NCBI GenBank assembly: GCA_949987705.1
Contig: OX465282.1
Span: 42,806,039 to 42,870,038 of the forward strand
Direction of reading: 5' to 3'
Source: Thereva unica
Taxonomy: Eukaryota; Arthropoda; Insecta; Diptera; Therevidae
DNA: 64,000 bases
A program made the position numbers and the translations under genes. Position 1 is the stretch's first letter. The number at the start of each line of letters is the position of its first letter. Below the pieces are notes generated by a model. That model saw only the letters and a program-made list of their open reading frames with translations. It ran no database searches and was not told the DNA's origin. Shown here piece by piece: positions 11,490-23,340 of this stretch.

Positions 11490-12571
11490 TCATATCTATA
11501 CGCTAACAGGACCTGTGCTAGCATTGCATTGTCCCTCCGCACTTTACGCGGTACGAAAGGGATTAAGAAAGATAAAGGTACTTCGTCAATAACTACTACT
11601 TCAACAATTGCAATTCGATTTTATTACACCCTCGGGTTAACGTTGCTTAGTTATAGTTGCAATTAGTTTATTTGAGTTACTTCGTTCAACTTGTTCGCAT
11701 TGTTTAATATTAATGGGCGGTGTAGTATTAGATAAAACTTTGATTTTAGTATTTCAGCAACGGCATTGTAATTTAAATTACTATGCGTATACCAATTCTA
11801 TCTACGTTTTTTTTCCTGACAGATTAAGCCTTACATCTTAAAATTGGGGTCCGGTGTTAGTTTATAAGTCTAGGGTATGCGTTGTTGGTTTTTTACTCTT
11901 CGGTCAGTCTGGAGAAGGTCTCTCGGCGAACTGGGTGTCTGTCGTTTCACCGGGATGAGTCGAAGGCAATATGGCATTGCTGGAGGTTGTGCCGATGGAG
12001 CGAAAGCACCCTGGGTTTGTGTGAGAAGGTTTGGAGACGTATAGATATCAGTAGGGGGACAATGTGGTATTGTCTTCCGCCTGATATTTGTACCTTCAGA
12101 TATTCCTCCGGGAGGTTTTCCAGGCTGATCATCACGACCATACGTTTGTGACTGGACGTCCAACTTTTCGTTTTTCACTCCGTATGGAGTCGACTCCGGT
12201 AAGAGCCTCGGTGTATATCACGGCAAAGACCTACGTCGGTGATTTCCTCAAGGTCTCCTTGTCATTTTGTTTATACATTTTGGTCAGGCTGTGGGTGTAC
12301 CTCGGCGAATTAGTTGCCTGTCGTCCTACTGGGGTGAGTCACATGCAATGTGGGATTGCGTGAGATTAACTCCATGGTACGAGAGGAAACCGGTTCTGGC
12401 GAGGATGTCTGTAAGTTTACAGGAGCCGGAGGGGGACAATATGGAATTGCCTTCAGCCGGATCCTGGTACTTCCAGATATTCCTCCGAGTGATCTACTGA
12501 CTGCTCCCCTTGTCAAAATTGGCGTAATCACTCCTCTCACCTCGTTCCGTATCACTACTGTTACCAGTGAT
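11490..12571. other. Interior of the LTR element with degenerate direct repeats
   Basis: Two related blocks, about 11895-12190 and 12270-12560, share strings such as CAGATATTCCTCCG and GGGGGACAAT(A/G)TGG, spaced by roughly 370 bp. No coding motif is visible. These may be regulatory repeats or an old internal duplication. Confidence 0.45.
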
Positions 12572-12646
12572 GCCCGGCTAGCTCAGTCAGAGCAGAACAT
12601 GAGACTCCTATTCTCAGGTCGTGAGTCGAGTCCCACATTGGCGCCA
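12572..12646 (+). tRNA. tRNA-Lys-like sequence with encoded 3' CCA (pseudo-tRNA)
   Basis: It begins GCCCGGCTAGCTCAGTC, the acceptor/D-arm of insect tRNA-Lys. The anticodon stem TGAGA/TCTCA is intact and the loop CTCCTAT has CCT where CTT is expected. The T-arm is damaged. It ends GGCGCCA. Nuclear tRNA genes do not encode CCA, so the sequence probably came from a mature tRNA copied by reverse transcriptase. It lies 45 bp before the right LTR, in an element whose primer site also matches tRNA-Lys. It is unlikely to fold into a working tRNA. Confidence 0.65.
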
Positions 12647-12691
12647 AAAATGTTAGGTCTTTTGGTATTCGGCCTTGTGGACCCGAGGGTA

Positions 12692-14371
12692 TGTAACGGT
12701 CGGAATTATCATTTATTTGGGTTGGGAAATTTATTTTGGGAATCACCATGTAAAGGGAAATTTTGGAAAAAATCACTTTGCGGAATCAGGAAAATTTAAA
12801 AAAAGGATAGGCGAGGGAAAAAATAATAATAGAAAGGAGTTCTGTTTTTGAAGGGGAAAAAAAAGTAGTTGGAATTTAGACGGCTGGAGTCTTGTACATT
12901 CTGAGGGATTAAAAATATAAAAAAATCAGTTTTTTTTGAATCCATACTACTGGCCGGAAGACCAATACATTCATTATCCAGTCCATTTGAGGAAAAAACC
13001 ACATTTTCGCTTCAAATCAGCAATAATCAGGACTAGTTCGGTGCTGTGAAGCCTAGGCGGTAATCCAAGCAAGATTAGGCACACCATTAGGAAGGGAGTT
13101 TGGAGAGGTACCGAAGCGGATACCAGCAATATCAAAAAAAAAACTTGGTTCGTTTGGCCCTTAGTTGAGGGAGCAGGATATGCAGGTTTTGGTGTTATTT
13201 TGACGAAATTTTTAGCTAAGAAAGGTGCGGTGTGGCGTTAATCTGGACCAACTGGTTATTTATTTAAGGGGCAAGTCCCGGTGGTTTTAATACTCTTCGT
13301 TTATCTGTCACCAAAAGGGCAGAAAAAACGGGAAAACCGTGGAGAGAACTGGCGGAAGGCATTGGAGAGAAGGTGTATGACGATACAGGCTTAAAATCAG
13401 AAGACCAACAGACCGAAAATTTATCTAAAATTGCTTGAATTTGGTTTGGATAGTGCAAAGTTGCCGGGAAACTAGAAGATAGGTATCGAACTGCAGACAT
13501 TAGTATATGAAGAGCTTCAGGTAATTAAGCCATAACCATAGTGCATCCACACCAGCTGGATCCGAGAAAAAAATACACACGAAAAACAAAAAAAATTACA
13601 CTAAATAAAATTACCAAAAATTTTCTTTTTATTGCTTTAATTTAAAAACACAAAGAAAAATTTATTCATAATATATTAATTTTAATAGTAGTTAGTATTA
13701 CCTTTGTAATATTCTTGATAATTATTGGTGAATGTGTGTTGCTCCTTGTCGGATATATGTTGTTCTTGATTGGTTCCGAGAAAAGTGTTTTCTTCTAAGT
13801 GATTTCTTTGGATTGTAATCTCGTTTGTACAAAGTGAGGAGTATTGGCCAATGCTGCGCGCTTTATGGTTATCTTTCATACTCATGTGCACGTAATTCGT
13901 AGGTTTTTTTGAATTGTATTCGTTCACGGTTAATATTTGACACGGGCAACTCATCAGATTGTGATTGGTAATGCTCCCATGTAATGTTTGGGTTGATAGT
14001 ATATTAAAGGATTGTATTTATTAAAATGACCATGCGTTAAATTTGTTTCTTGTGGAATGGTTGAGGGAGGGGGTCATTCCTTTTCAGGGTGATGCGGCTC
14101 AGGCGATGACAGGAGGACGATAGACGGAAGTCAAAGTTGCACAGGCACAGGTAAGTGGTGAACCAACCGCGGTAAGCCCCGGCCACACACCCCACGACCC
14201 CTCCGGCGAGCTAGATAACTCCGTGTGGCCGGCGTAGGAGTTCCGGATTTTCTGTTCATTTCTTATGTATGGTATTGGCTCCTTGGTCATGCTCTTCCGG
14301 GCTTGTGGCTAAGGGGGTAATACCTCGCATAAGTGGCGCCCACTATTTTATCGCGCCATTATGCTCTTACA
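12692..14371 (+). repeat. Right (3') LTR of the LTR element
   Basis: It starts TGTAACGGTCGG and ends CTTACA, and is a near-identical direct copy of 8016-9696. The CTTT target duplication follows at once. No clear purine tract precedes it; the 15 bases before it are a mixed CCCGAGGGTA-type sequence. Confidence 0.9.
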
Positions 14372-14859
14372 CTTTATTAAAGTGGTCATCTTCTAATCGC
14401 TTCCACATTTTCGATTTAACATCATTCACGTACATGGTATACCATGAAGGTGTAACTGCATTATAAAATGTTAATAAAAATGCTGAAAGGTTTATTTGTC
14501 CAGGTCTGTAACTAACTTGTTCAAGATTTTCTGGTGTCCATTCAAGTTTTACATTTTCATTTATTTTGATGCTAAGTATTTTAAAATCCTTTTGATGCTG
14601 CTTTCTAGTTTCCTTTAAGTGGTCATATTCACGCCTCACTCGTTTACGCATTTCCACCATTGTTGGAGATTGCACGTTTTGTTATTTCAAAATATGCTAA
14701 TGCAATTTCAGTTATTCCAACACGCCAGTTCCCATGAAACTTGCATGGTTTAGCAAGTGCATTTGTAAAAGCCGATAGCGTATTTTCCGGGTAAAATTGC
14801 ATAGAGTTATTACTTAAAAGACATACGTAAAAATCATTTTCTTTTATTTCCACTGGCAT
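14372..14859 (-). pseudogene. Polinton 1 DFY-type structural protein, N-terminal half
   Basis: From ATG at 14859 the protein opens with NDFYVCLLSNNSMQFYPENT and continues with a GNWRVGITEI motif. This start is characteristic of an uncharacterised protein that sits beside the capsid gene in many invertebrate Polinton/adintovirus-like elements. A frameshift near 14660-14675 moves the reading into the frame 14367-14675. The LTR element interrupts it at 14371. The role may be a penton, fibre or minor capsid protein; this is an inference from neighbours only. Confidence 0.6.
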
Positions 14860-14862
14860 TGT

Positions 14863-15131
14863 TTACAGTCTTTCCCAAGCAATGTCCGACGTACTTGTAG
14901 TTCTATCCTTTTTAGTCTTCAGACGCTCACTCTGTCTAACACCGAGCTTACGTAAAGCAAATGAAAGCATATATTGACTAGATTCTAGCTGAGAGGGTAT
15001 TAATATAGACTGTTTCTGGACTGCTTTTTGTTTTTCACTTTGTTCTAATTCTTCTATATGTTCGCTAGCTTCATCGGCAGTCATATTCGTAGGTAGAGTA
15101 TACTGCGTTACACCATCCTCAGCTGTGATTA
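14863..15131 (-). pseudogene. Polinton 1 unassigned gene, C-terminal part
   Basis: The frame is open from the TTAA junction at 15132 down to a TAA at 14863-14865. It ends three bases before the ATG of the DFY-type gene and lies in the same frame. It is Glu/Gln/Lys-rich with a predicted helical stretch (EASEHIEELEQSEKQKAVQK) and a basic tail. I do not recognise the family. The 5' part was displaced by the TTAA-flanked insertions; on the far side (29274 onward) about ten codons stay open before a stop. Confidence 0.45.
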
Positions 15132-15135
15132 TTAA

Positions 15136-16827
15136 GGGGGTATTCTAGTGTAGAAGCATGAATTTGAGGTGTTTTTTCAGCTGCTGTAAATAAAAAACCA
15201 AAAATATTATCCATCCATTTTTTCACAAGATATTTATTCATGTTTAAAGAATACATAAAATATAAAAAAAAGTCAAAAAATTAAAAACTGTAAATTTTAT
15301 AGTTTGTTGAAGTAGGGTGTAAAAAAAGAATGGCGCGCCAAGTTTGCCACGATTCCAACCCTTCTGATGATCTGACCAAAATAAAAAAAAAACATATTAT
15401 TAATTTAGATGAATGCTGCTATCGTACTAACTAAGAAAAAGTGGCATTTTTTTGTTTTTGGCTAAATTCCGGCTGTCCGAAAAAAAAATTGTTTTTTGGC
15501 CTATTTTTTTGACTTTTCGGAATTTTTAAAAATAGTAAAAAACATTATATTGTTATAATAATAGTTCATACGATAAAGACATGTATTGAGAACACTCACT
15601 GAAAATTTGAAGTAAATCGGTCAAGTAGAACTTGAGAAATCATGGCAAACTTTTTGAAAAATGTAGTTTCGAGATAAACACGTTTAAAGTTTAGGGTAAA
15701 TCGTTCATTTAATCCGCGATTCATGCTCCATACATTGGGCCTTCTTCTACTTCAAAAAAAAAGCATTTTCCAAACAACAACAAACCCTTTTAAGGACATA
15801 TTCTTGAAAGGTTGAGCTTTGAAAATATCAAAAAAAAAAAATTTTTTCCAATTTCTACACTAGAATACCCCTACTAAAATGACAATATCTCTGAAAATAA
15901 TTAAAATTTTAACAAGCCCTTTTAAGGACATATTCTTGAGAGGTTAAGCTTTGAAAATATCAAAAAAAAAATTTGTTGTCTGTAAAGAGAGTTTACGGAC
16001 GATAGTTTAACGTGACAACGTCATGAGACCGTGGTAGCTGGCTGAAATCTCCGCATAATATCACGTGGATGCCTCCGAATGGTTTGTCATAAAAGCCGGT
16101 AATCTGCTGCAGTCGGTAGTTGATTTTTTGAAGAATGGCTGAACTTAACATGCTGATCTCGTCGACGAAAACAGCTTTGACGCCAACGAACATGTTTCTG
16201 TAGGCTTGCAAATTTTCTGTGGATAAGAGTTTTGTCACGCGAGAAGTTGTGAGACGAAACGCTGAATGCACTGTAGTGCCACCAAGAGGTACAGCGGCTT
16301 TACCTGTGCTTGCACAGGCAATTTAGGTGTTGTTCATCGAGTTGTGCTCCTGAGTGTATCGGTTGTACGTTTCCATAAGGCACTTTAATGTGTAAGTTTT
16401 TCCACAGCCCGCCGGACCACCGGTGAAGAAAATTTGTAGCGCTTCCAAAATGCCATCTCCACAACCATGTAATCGGTGAATGACTTCAAGGATGATCTCC
16501 CGTTGTTCCGGATTGGTGGTTCGAAGAAACTCGCAATACTGCTGCTTTGACATCACATTGCTGCGCTTTTTCACAACAAATCCACAACAAATATTATTGT
16601 TGACAATTTTTGACAATTTTAATCAAATTTTTAAGATTACTACAATCAAATTTTTATTAAAATTACTACGGGACTTACGGGACTAACGGGACTAACGGGA
16701 CTAACGGGACATAACGGGACAATGAGTCATCATTTTTCGTGCATGCAGCCGACTTTCATCGTTTTAATAGACGTTGTCACGTCAAAAAGTGATTTTTTTT
16801 CAAATTGCTCTACACTAGAATACCCCC
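15136..16827. mobile_element. TTAA-flanked inverted-repeat element, copy 1
   Basis: The ends are GGGGGTATTCTAGTGTAGA and its reverse complement, flanked by TTAA at 15132-15135 and 16828-16831. An inner copy of the same terminus lies near 15853-15875, so the structure is composite. It is cut by a PIF1-helicase unit at 15972-16783. No transposase is visible. TTAA targeting is typical of piggyBac-type enzymes, but the terminal bases are not the usual CCC, so I leave the superfamily open. A related copy is at 25038-28643. Confidence 0.75.
15972..16783 (-). pseudogene. PIF1-helicase-bearing unit, copy A
   Basis: A minus-strand copy of the unit found twice more at 17.1-18.7 kb. It encodes the front of a PIF1-type helicase: Walker A GGPAGCGKT, then ACASTGKAAVPLGGTTVHS, Walker B VFVDEISM and the GGIHVILCGDFSQLP motif. 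An in-frame stop separates the Walker A piece (16323-16616) from the rest (15993-16271). The coding part runs straight into the terminal sequence at SQLP. It probably derives from a Helitron-type element by internal deletion. Copy A has GGPAGCGK where copies B and C have GSAGCGK. Confidence 0.75.
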
Positions 16828-17104
16828 TTAACTTCCCAGTATAGGAAGTTATTGTAATCGGTCCGAAAATCGAAAATCGATAATTTCAACGTATTTTCAT
16901 CTTTCAAGGTCCAGGAGCATTTAAGCAAAAATGGGGAGGAAGTATGTGTGTGTGTATGTGCGTACGGATGTGGTCATTTTTTCTGCACGATATCGCGAGA
17001 ACCAAAACTGATATCAACTTCGTTGAGGTGTCGTTCGCAAGCGTATTAACCGGAATATAATCTGAAAAGATTTTCATGAAATTTCGGTCCAGCCGTTTTT
17101 TGAT

Positions 17105-17917
17105 CGTGCACAACGTCTATTAAAACGATGAAAGCCGGCTGCATGCACGAAAAATGATGACTCATTGTCCCGTTATGTCCCGTTATGTCCCGTTAGTCCC
17201 GTTAGTCCCGTAAGTCCCGTAGTAATTTTAATAAAAATTTGATTGTAGTAATCTTAAAAATTTGATTAAAATTGTCAAAAATTGTCAACAATAATATTTG
17301 TTGTGGATTCTCGATTGTGAAAAAGCGCAGCAATGTGATGTCAAAGCAGCAGTATTGCGAGTTTCTTCGAACCACCAATCCGGAACAACGGGAGATCATC
17401 CTTGAAGTCATTCACCGATTACATGGTTGTGGAGATGGCATTTTGGAAGCGCTACAAATTTTCTTCACCGGTTCGGCGGGCTGTGGAAAAACTTACACAT
17501 TAAAGTGCCTTATGGAAACGTACAACCGATACACTCAGGAGCACAACTCGATGAACAACACCTAAATTGCCTGTGCAAGCACAGGTAAAGCCGCTGTACC
17601 TCTTGGTGGCACTACAGTGCATTCAGCGTTTCGTCTCACAACTTCTCGCGTGGCAAAACTCTTATCCACAGAAAATTTGCAAGCCTACAGAAACATGTTC
17701 GTTGGCGTCAAAGCTGTTTTCGTCGACGAGATCAGCATGTTAAGTTCAGCCATTCTTCAAAAAATCAACTACCGACTGCAGCAGATTACCGGCTTTTATG
17801 ACAAACCATTCGGAGGCATCCACGTGATATTATGCGGAGATTTCAGCCAGCTACCACGGTCTCATGACGTTGTCACGTTAAACTATCGTCCGTAAACCCT
17901 CTTTACAGACAACAAAT
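17105..17917 (+). pseudogene. PIF1-helicase-bearing unit, copy B
   Basis: Same unit as copy A, in plus orientation and inverted relative to it. The Walker A frame is 17272-17565 and the Walker B frame 17617-17895, separated by an in-frame stop. The unit starts with CAACGTCTATTAAAACG and ends CTTTACAGACAACAAA. ACGTTGTCACGT near its 3' end is the complement of ACGTGACAACGT at the start of copy C, so the unit has short subterminal inverted repeats, as Helentron-type Helitrons do. It is inserted in a T-tract of the foldback arm. Confidence 0.75.
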
Positions 17918-17927
17918 TTTTTTTTTT

Positions 17928-18740
17928 GACGTGACAACGTCTATTAAAACGATGAAAGCCGGCTGCATGCACGAAAAATGATGACTCATTGTCCCGTTAT
18001 GTCCCGTTATGTCCCGTTAGTCCCGTTAGTCCCGTAAGTCCCGTAGTAATTTTAATAAAAATTTGATTGTAGTAATCTTAAAAATTTGATTAAAATTGTC
18101 AAAAATTGTCAACAATAATATTTGTTGTGGATTCTCGATTGTGAAAAAGCGCAGCAATGTGATGTCAAAGCAGCAGTATTGCGAGTTTCTTCGAACCACC
18201 AATCCGGAACAACGGGAGATCATCCTTGAAGTCATTCACCGATTACATGGTTGTGGAGATGGCATTTTGGAAGCGCTACAAATTTTCTTCACCGGTTCGG
18301 CGGGCTGTGGAAAAACTTACACATTAAAGTGCCTTATGGAAACGTACAACCGATACACTCAGGAGCACAACTCGATGAACAACACCTAAATTGCCTGTGC
18401 AAGCACAGGTAAAGCCGCTGTACCTCTTGGTGGCACTACAGTGCATTCAGCGTTTCGTCTCACAACTTCTCGCGTGGCAAAACTCTTATCCACAGAAAAT
18501 TTGCAAGCCTACAGAAACATGTTCGTTGGCGTCAAAGCTGTTTTCGTCGACGAGATCAGCATGTTAAGTTCAGCCATTCTTCAAAAAATCAACTACCGAC
18601 TGCAGCAGATTACCGGCTTTTATGACAAACCATTCGGAGGCATCCACGTGATATTATGCGGAGATTTCAGCCAGCTACCACGGTCTCATGACGTTGTCAC
18701 GTTAAACTATCGTCCGTAAACCCTCTTTACAGACAACAAA
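17928..18740 (+). pseudogene. PIF1-helicase-bearing unit, copy C
   Basis: A direct tandem copy of unit B, 824 bp away. The translated parts of B and C (18096-18389 and 18441-18719 here) are identical. It starts GACGTGACAACGTCTATT after a run of T and ends in a T-tract. Each unit also carries a short CCCGTTATGT/CCCGTTAGT minisatellite near its start (here about 17993-18045). Confidence 0.75.
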
Positions 18741-19186
18741 TTTTTTTTGTTTAAGCGACGTAAGTGATTTTTGCACCTGCACGATATCTCCCGAACCACG
18801 AACGATATTGACTTAGTTGAGGTGCCGTTCGAAGCATATTAGCGACAATATAAACTGAAAAGATTTTTATAATATTCGGTCGAGCAGTTTTTTGGTTTAA
18901 ATGACATAAGTGATTTTTGTACCTGCACGATATCGCGCGAACTGGAAAAGATATCGACTTAGTTGACGTGCCGTTTCAAGAGTATTAACCAAAATATGAT
19001 CTGAAAAGATTTTCATAAAATTCGGCCGAACCGTTTTTTTGTTTAAGCGACGTTAATGATTTTTGTACCTGCACGATACCGCACGAACTAAAAACTATAT
19101 CGATTTCATTGAGGTGCCGAAAAAAGAATATTAACGAAGAAATGCTCTGAAAAAAATTTCATAATATTCTGTCGGGCCTTTTTTGT
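18741..19186 (+). repeat. 146-bp tandem repeat in the left foldback arm
   Basis: Three units start with GTTTAAGCGACGTAAG, GTTTAAATGACATAAG and GTTTAAGCGACGTTAATG at about 18749, 18894 and 19040, a period of 145-146 bp. Each contains CTGCACGATATC. A further unit lies before the PIF1 insertions (about 16970-17100). The inverted counterparts are at 28648-29200. Confidence 0.8.
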
Positions 19187-19903
19187 TTAAATAGAAAAAA
19201 TTCGGCTAATTGTGAGAAAGACCTTAAATTGATAAGTTTTGCTAATATCTAATAAACTCGATGGAAGGAGACCCGTTCTTCTTCGAACAAAACATTACTT
19301 GTCAAAATCCGACAACCTTTCAAAATCGTGCAAAAATTTCGTTACGCTTTACCAACAGCGCGAATATTTCAAACCTTGGATTAGCGCTTTTTGACAGGGA
19401 TTTGTTTTCTACGCGTGATACAGTTTCAGCAAATTGCGGTTTATTCCGGGATTTCCCGTAGCTACCGCAAAATTTGTTCTTTTTGGTCAAGTCTGACAAG
19501 TACTTAACAGTTACAGTTTAGCTAACATCTCCGGAAATGTTTGCAATTTCTAAATGATGTCATTCGCTTCTTATTTTACCAACGGCGTTTCGGCACGCTC
19601 AATACGAATTTGTACACCCGCTTTAGTGCAGCGAACGAAATACGGAGGACATGTTTGTTTGTAAACGTTCAGGAAAAACAAGTTCTTTAGAAAAATCTTG
19701 TGGATTCACTACTATAATAGTTATTTGAACTAACTTCTCTCGGGATTGCTTTGTCATCAGTTCTGATACTAGCCAATTTTCCACTAGTGCTAAATGTATA
19801 ACTATTTTGTAAGAAGTCAGTTTATTCCATCTTCGTTCATCATACTGGGAAGTTAATCGTGTGGGCCGAAGGGGTCAAACCCACATCCCAACTAGTTTTA
19901 TAA
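19187..19903. repeat. Left long arm of the foldback element
   Basis: This stretch is the inverted counterpart of 23946-25033; for example, GATAAGTTTTGCTAATATC here is matched in reverse near 24970, and CATACTGGGAAGTTAATCG near 19841 by CCCAGTATGATG near 24000. It contains no gene that I recognise; the small open frame at 19261-19461 is not convincing. Confidence 0.7.
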
Positions 19904-20179
19904 TCCTTTTCACGTGCATTAGCAGTTTGGCCGTGGATAGCAAGAAGTGCGGACGTGTGCTGATCCGGTCCGTGAAATACGCCCCGAAAAAAAAACACGA
20001 AAAAGAAACAAACAAAAATAAAAGGAAAACGGAATAAAAGTGTTACAAAAACAACGTCCACAATAAAAAAAACAGTGAAAAAAATCGCGCGGAAGGCTAA
20101 AGCGAAGGCTTCACCACCCTTCTAAAGACCAGCGACCGACGAATAGCACAAGTAAGTTCCCTTTGCTTTCTACACTCAC

Positions 20180-23100
20180 TCCATTCTCGGCCCTGCAAGT
20201 GTCGCGCCCAAAATCTGTCGGTCGATGAAGTTTGCCCAGTCTCAAAAGGCATAGCACTCTGACGCAGACAAATTCATTGACCCTGATGGTTGCGACAAGT
20301 GTAATTCCGGGAAATATCTCCAAGAATGTTGCGATTGAGCCCGCGCAAATGAAGTCCCGTTACGAGTCACGCTTTGTCATTGACTTATGTAACATTCGTG
20401 GACTTTATGCGAATTTCTCTTTTGTTGAGTGCCACCTACTGAATTTTAAACCCCTAATTTTCGCACTTAGTGAAACCCAAATATCACCGGATAATGACTT
20501 AAGTCATTACCAGATATCGGGGTACACTTGTACACTTTAGTGCATAATCTCTCTCCCCATAGGGGCATTGCCATCTATGTTAGGGATGACGTGGCTTATT
20601 ATAAAATATATTCAAGCACGACTTCAGATTTTAATTATCTTTGGATTAAAATCATTTTCCGAAGCCACGTCATATTCTTCTGCTTCCTATACAGAAGCCC
20701 CTAGCATAAGTAACGAAGCTTCAACTTCATCATTCGATGTTATCTCTGAACAGATCTCGGGATTCTTATCATCCAATCCTGAGTGTGAAATCATTGTTGC
20801 GGGTGATTTCATGTTCACAATGTTAACTGGCTGACTTACTCAAATGGCACCAGTGTTCTGGCAAGGACGTCGAGCTCTTGCAGACACCAATAATTTGCAT
20901 CAAATTGTGGATCATCCCACGATACTGCTGATCAAGGACCTATCTCCTTGATCTTTTTCTAACTTCTCATCCAGCGCGGCGTTATTCCGTTGAAGTTGAT
21001 TCACCTCTCGGCAATTCGGACCACTGCCTAGTTAACGCTAGCTTCCCATTCAAATTTCCCACCCCTCCCAAACCAGTTAGAAGAACTGTATGGCATTATG
21101 GGAAGGCTAATTGGCAGGGGCTTATTAATTTTTCCAATCTACTGACTGGAACCTGTGTTTCCGAAACAAAAACGTCAACTCTGTCGCTATCCGTATCTCT
21201 AGATCATACCGGCAGGAATGCATTTGTTCATTCTCATTCTACTAAATCTGTGAAGGCTAGGCCAACAGATGGTTTAATCAGGAGTGTATGAATGAAATCA
21301 GAATGAAGAAGCCGCCTTTCGAGCCTACAAGAGCTCCCGAGTGAATCGCTCCGTGTATAGTATATAAAACTAAGAAATTCCTGTAAAGTCACCATCAGGA
21401 ATGTTAAAAATTCATTTGACAGGCAAGTTGAGAAGTAAACTCCTTAATGCAACCTCTGGTAGCAAGAACTTCTGGTCCTTGGTAAGCTCCATTAAGAAGA
21501 ATTTCACTTCATCCACAACTCCTTCACTTATCCACAATGAGAAGGTGATAACAGACAGCAAATCCAAGGCCGATTTATTAGCATCTCTGTTTGCTTCAAA
21601 TTCTTCTTTACCCAAACTGATATGCTACCTTCGGTTCTCGAGCACAGCGCTCATTTAATGGACAGGGTTTTCTTCAGGACCCGCGAGGTGTACAGGTGCC
21701 TTAAGGAGCTCGATGTAAAACAAATCCACTGGACCCGATAATATACCCCTATCGTCTTAAACAATGCGCCTCACCTTTGGCTAAACCTCTGCGCAAACTT
21801 TTTGCCATATCATACTCTTCCGGAGTTTATCCAGACTCTTGGAAATTTGCCCATGTTCAGCCAATACCGAAAAAAGGTGACTCCAGCGATCTCTCCAACT
21901 ACCGCCCAATAGCAATTACTTCTATTCTCATCCAAAACCATGGAGACGATAATTAACAAAAAGCTATGGGATATCTAGAATCCAACCAACTTATCAACGA
22001 CAAACAATACGGCTTCTGTCAAAAAAGATCCACTGGTGATCTTTTAGTTTGCCTTACAGAACACCTCAGCCGAAGTTTGCATGGATCTGGCTAATCTAGT
22101 TTGGTTGCTTTGGATATCTCCAAGGCTCTTGATAGAGTTTGGCACTCAGCCTTGTTAGCTAAACTCCAAGCTATTGGAATTGACTCGCTTCTGTATAAGT
22201 AGGTTGAGAGTTTCCTTTCCGACCGTTCAATTAAGGTATTATTGGATGGCGTCAAATCTGAATCTCACCCCATCTCTGCGGGGGTCCCCCAGGGGTCAAT
22301 TTTATCACCGGCCCTTTTTCGACCTACTTTCAATCCCCTCCAACCCACTTCTCAGCTTCGCTGACGACGGTACTCTACGTTACTCGTACAGCTTCGATAC
22401 AAGACAGAGACGTGCCAGATCCTGTCTTGATGATCGTGAATTAATGTCCAAATCTATTAAAAATGACATCAAACTAATTCTAAATTGGGGAGAGAAGAAT
22501 CGTGTCAAATTCAACCCCACCAAAACCAAGTACTGTCTTATCTCAAAAAAGAAGTTCAACACCTCACCATCCTTGACAGTGGATGACGTTGAACTAAAGG
22601 CCGACACATCCCTACACATCTTAGGCGTGACATTAGCCAAAGACTTGCGTTGGAATGATCACATATTCCAAATCGCCAAACAAGCATCCCAGTGCTTGGG
22701 ATTTCTTAAGAGGTGCAAGTTACTCCTCCAGCCATCGGCCCGTGCTGTTATTTATAAATCCTACATTCGGCCTCTTCTCGAATATAACTCCCTCGTTTGC
22801 GGCGGCGCTCCAATAACCACCTTGGCATGGTTAGATAACGTCCAAAAAAGGCCCTTAAATTAATTGATGACGACACCGCTTGCTCCACCATCGACCCCCT
22901 CAGCCACCGTAGGAATGTAGCAGCACTGACCAAATTCTATCGCTACTATCATAGTGACTGTTCCTCCGAGTTAAACGCTCTCCTGCCGCCACGGCAATCT
23001 TATAACCGCAACACCAGATTAGCCCACTCGTCTCATTCCCTTCACCTGCAACTACCCCTTTCACGCACTCAACAAGATATGAATTCGTTTGTTAATAGAA

Positions 23101-23340
23101 CAAATCGACTGTGGAATAATCTCTCGCAGTCAGTATTTCCGAGCTCCTACAACATTAAAAAGTTCAAACGCAGGGTTCATCACCACCTTCTTCAATACCC
23201 CTCGTACCTTTTAACCCTTAACCTATACCCCCCACCACTCCACCGTACTAAGCTTACTGCTAGACATTGCACCATGACGTGACAAATGACATGACGGAGT
23301 AGTAGTACAAAGGGTGACTCCTGAGCTTAGCACTGTCACA
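20180..23340 (+). pseudogene. Degenerate LINE (endonuclease + RT), family A copy 1
   Basis: Frames at 20232-20540, 20568-20834, 21401-21658 and 22174-22863 follow the same protein as the cleaner copy at 44827-46350 and then extend it. The endonuclease part has FALSETQISPDN and CEIIVAGDF. The RT part has SNYRPIAITS (about 21895), a QGSIL-like region and FADDGTL (about 22360). The thumb/C-terminal region ILGVTLAKDLRWNDH and YIRPLLEY follows. Frameshifts are numerous. The sequence 19904-20180 before it resembles a LINE 5' leader and holds no gene. Confidence 0.8.

Larger units (their letters stand above)
8016..14371 (+). mobile_element. LTR element without gag-pol, with a captured MIF4G fragment and tRNA-like sequence
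   Basis: Two direct repeats of about 1.68 kb start TGTAACGG and end in TACA. They are flanked by the 4-bp duplication CTTT at 8012-8015 and 14372-14375. A tRNA-Lys-type primer site follows the left LTR. The 3-kb interior holds no recognisable gag, protease, RT or integrase. It holds a MIF4G-like fragment, degenerate direct repeats and a tRNA-Lys-like sequence. The element must have moved with enzymes supplied by a relative, as large retrotransposon derivatives do. The LTRs differ at roughly 15 positions that I noticed by eye, so the insertion is recent. Confidence 0.85.

Noticed and set aside
12572..12646. A functional tRNA gene
   Set aside because: The T-arm and acceptor are damaged, the anticodon is altered and CCA is encoded; a captured tRNA fits better.
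15136..16827. A CRISPR-like or phage interpretation of repeated GGGACTAACGGGACTAAC near 16675-16725
   Set aside because: It is a short minisatellite inside the PIF1 unit, present in all three copies with no spacers.
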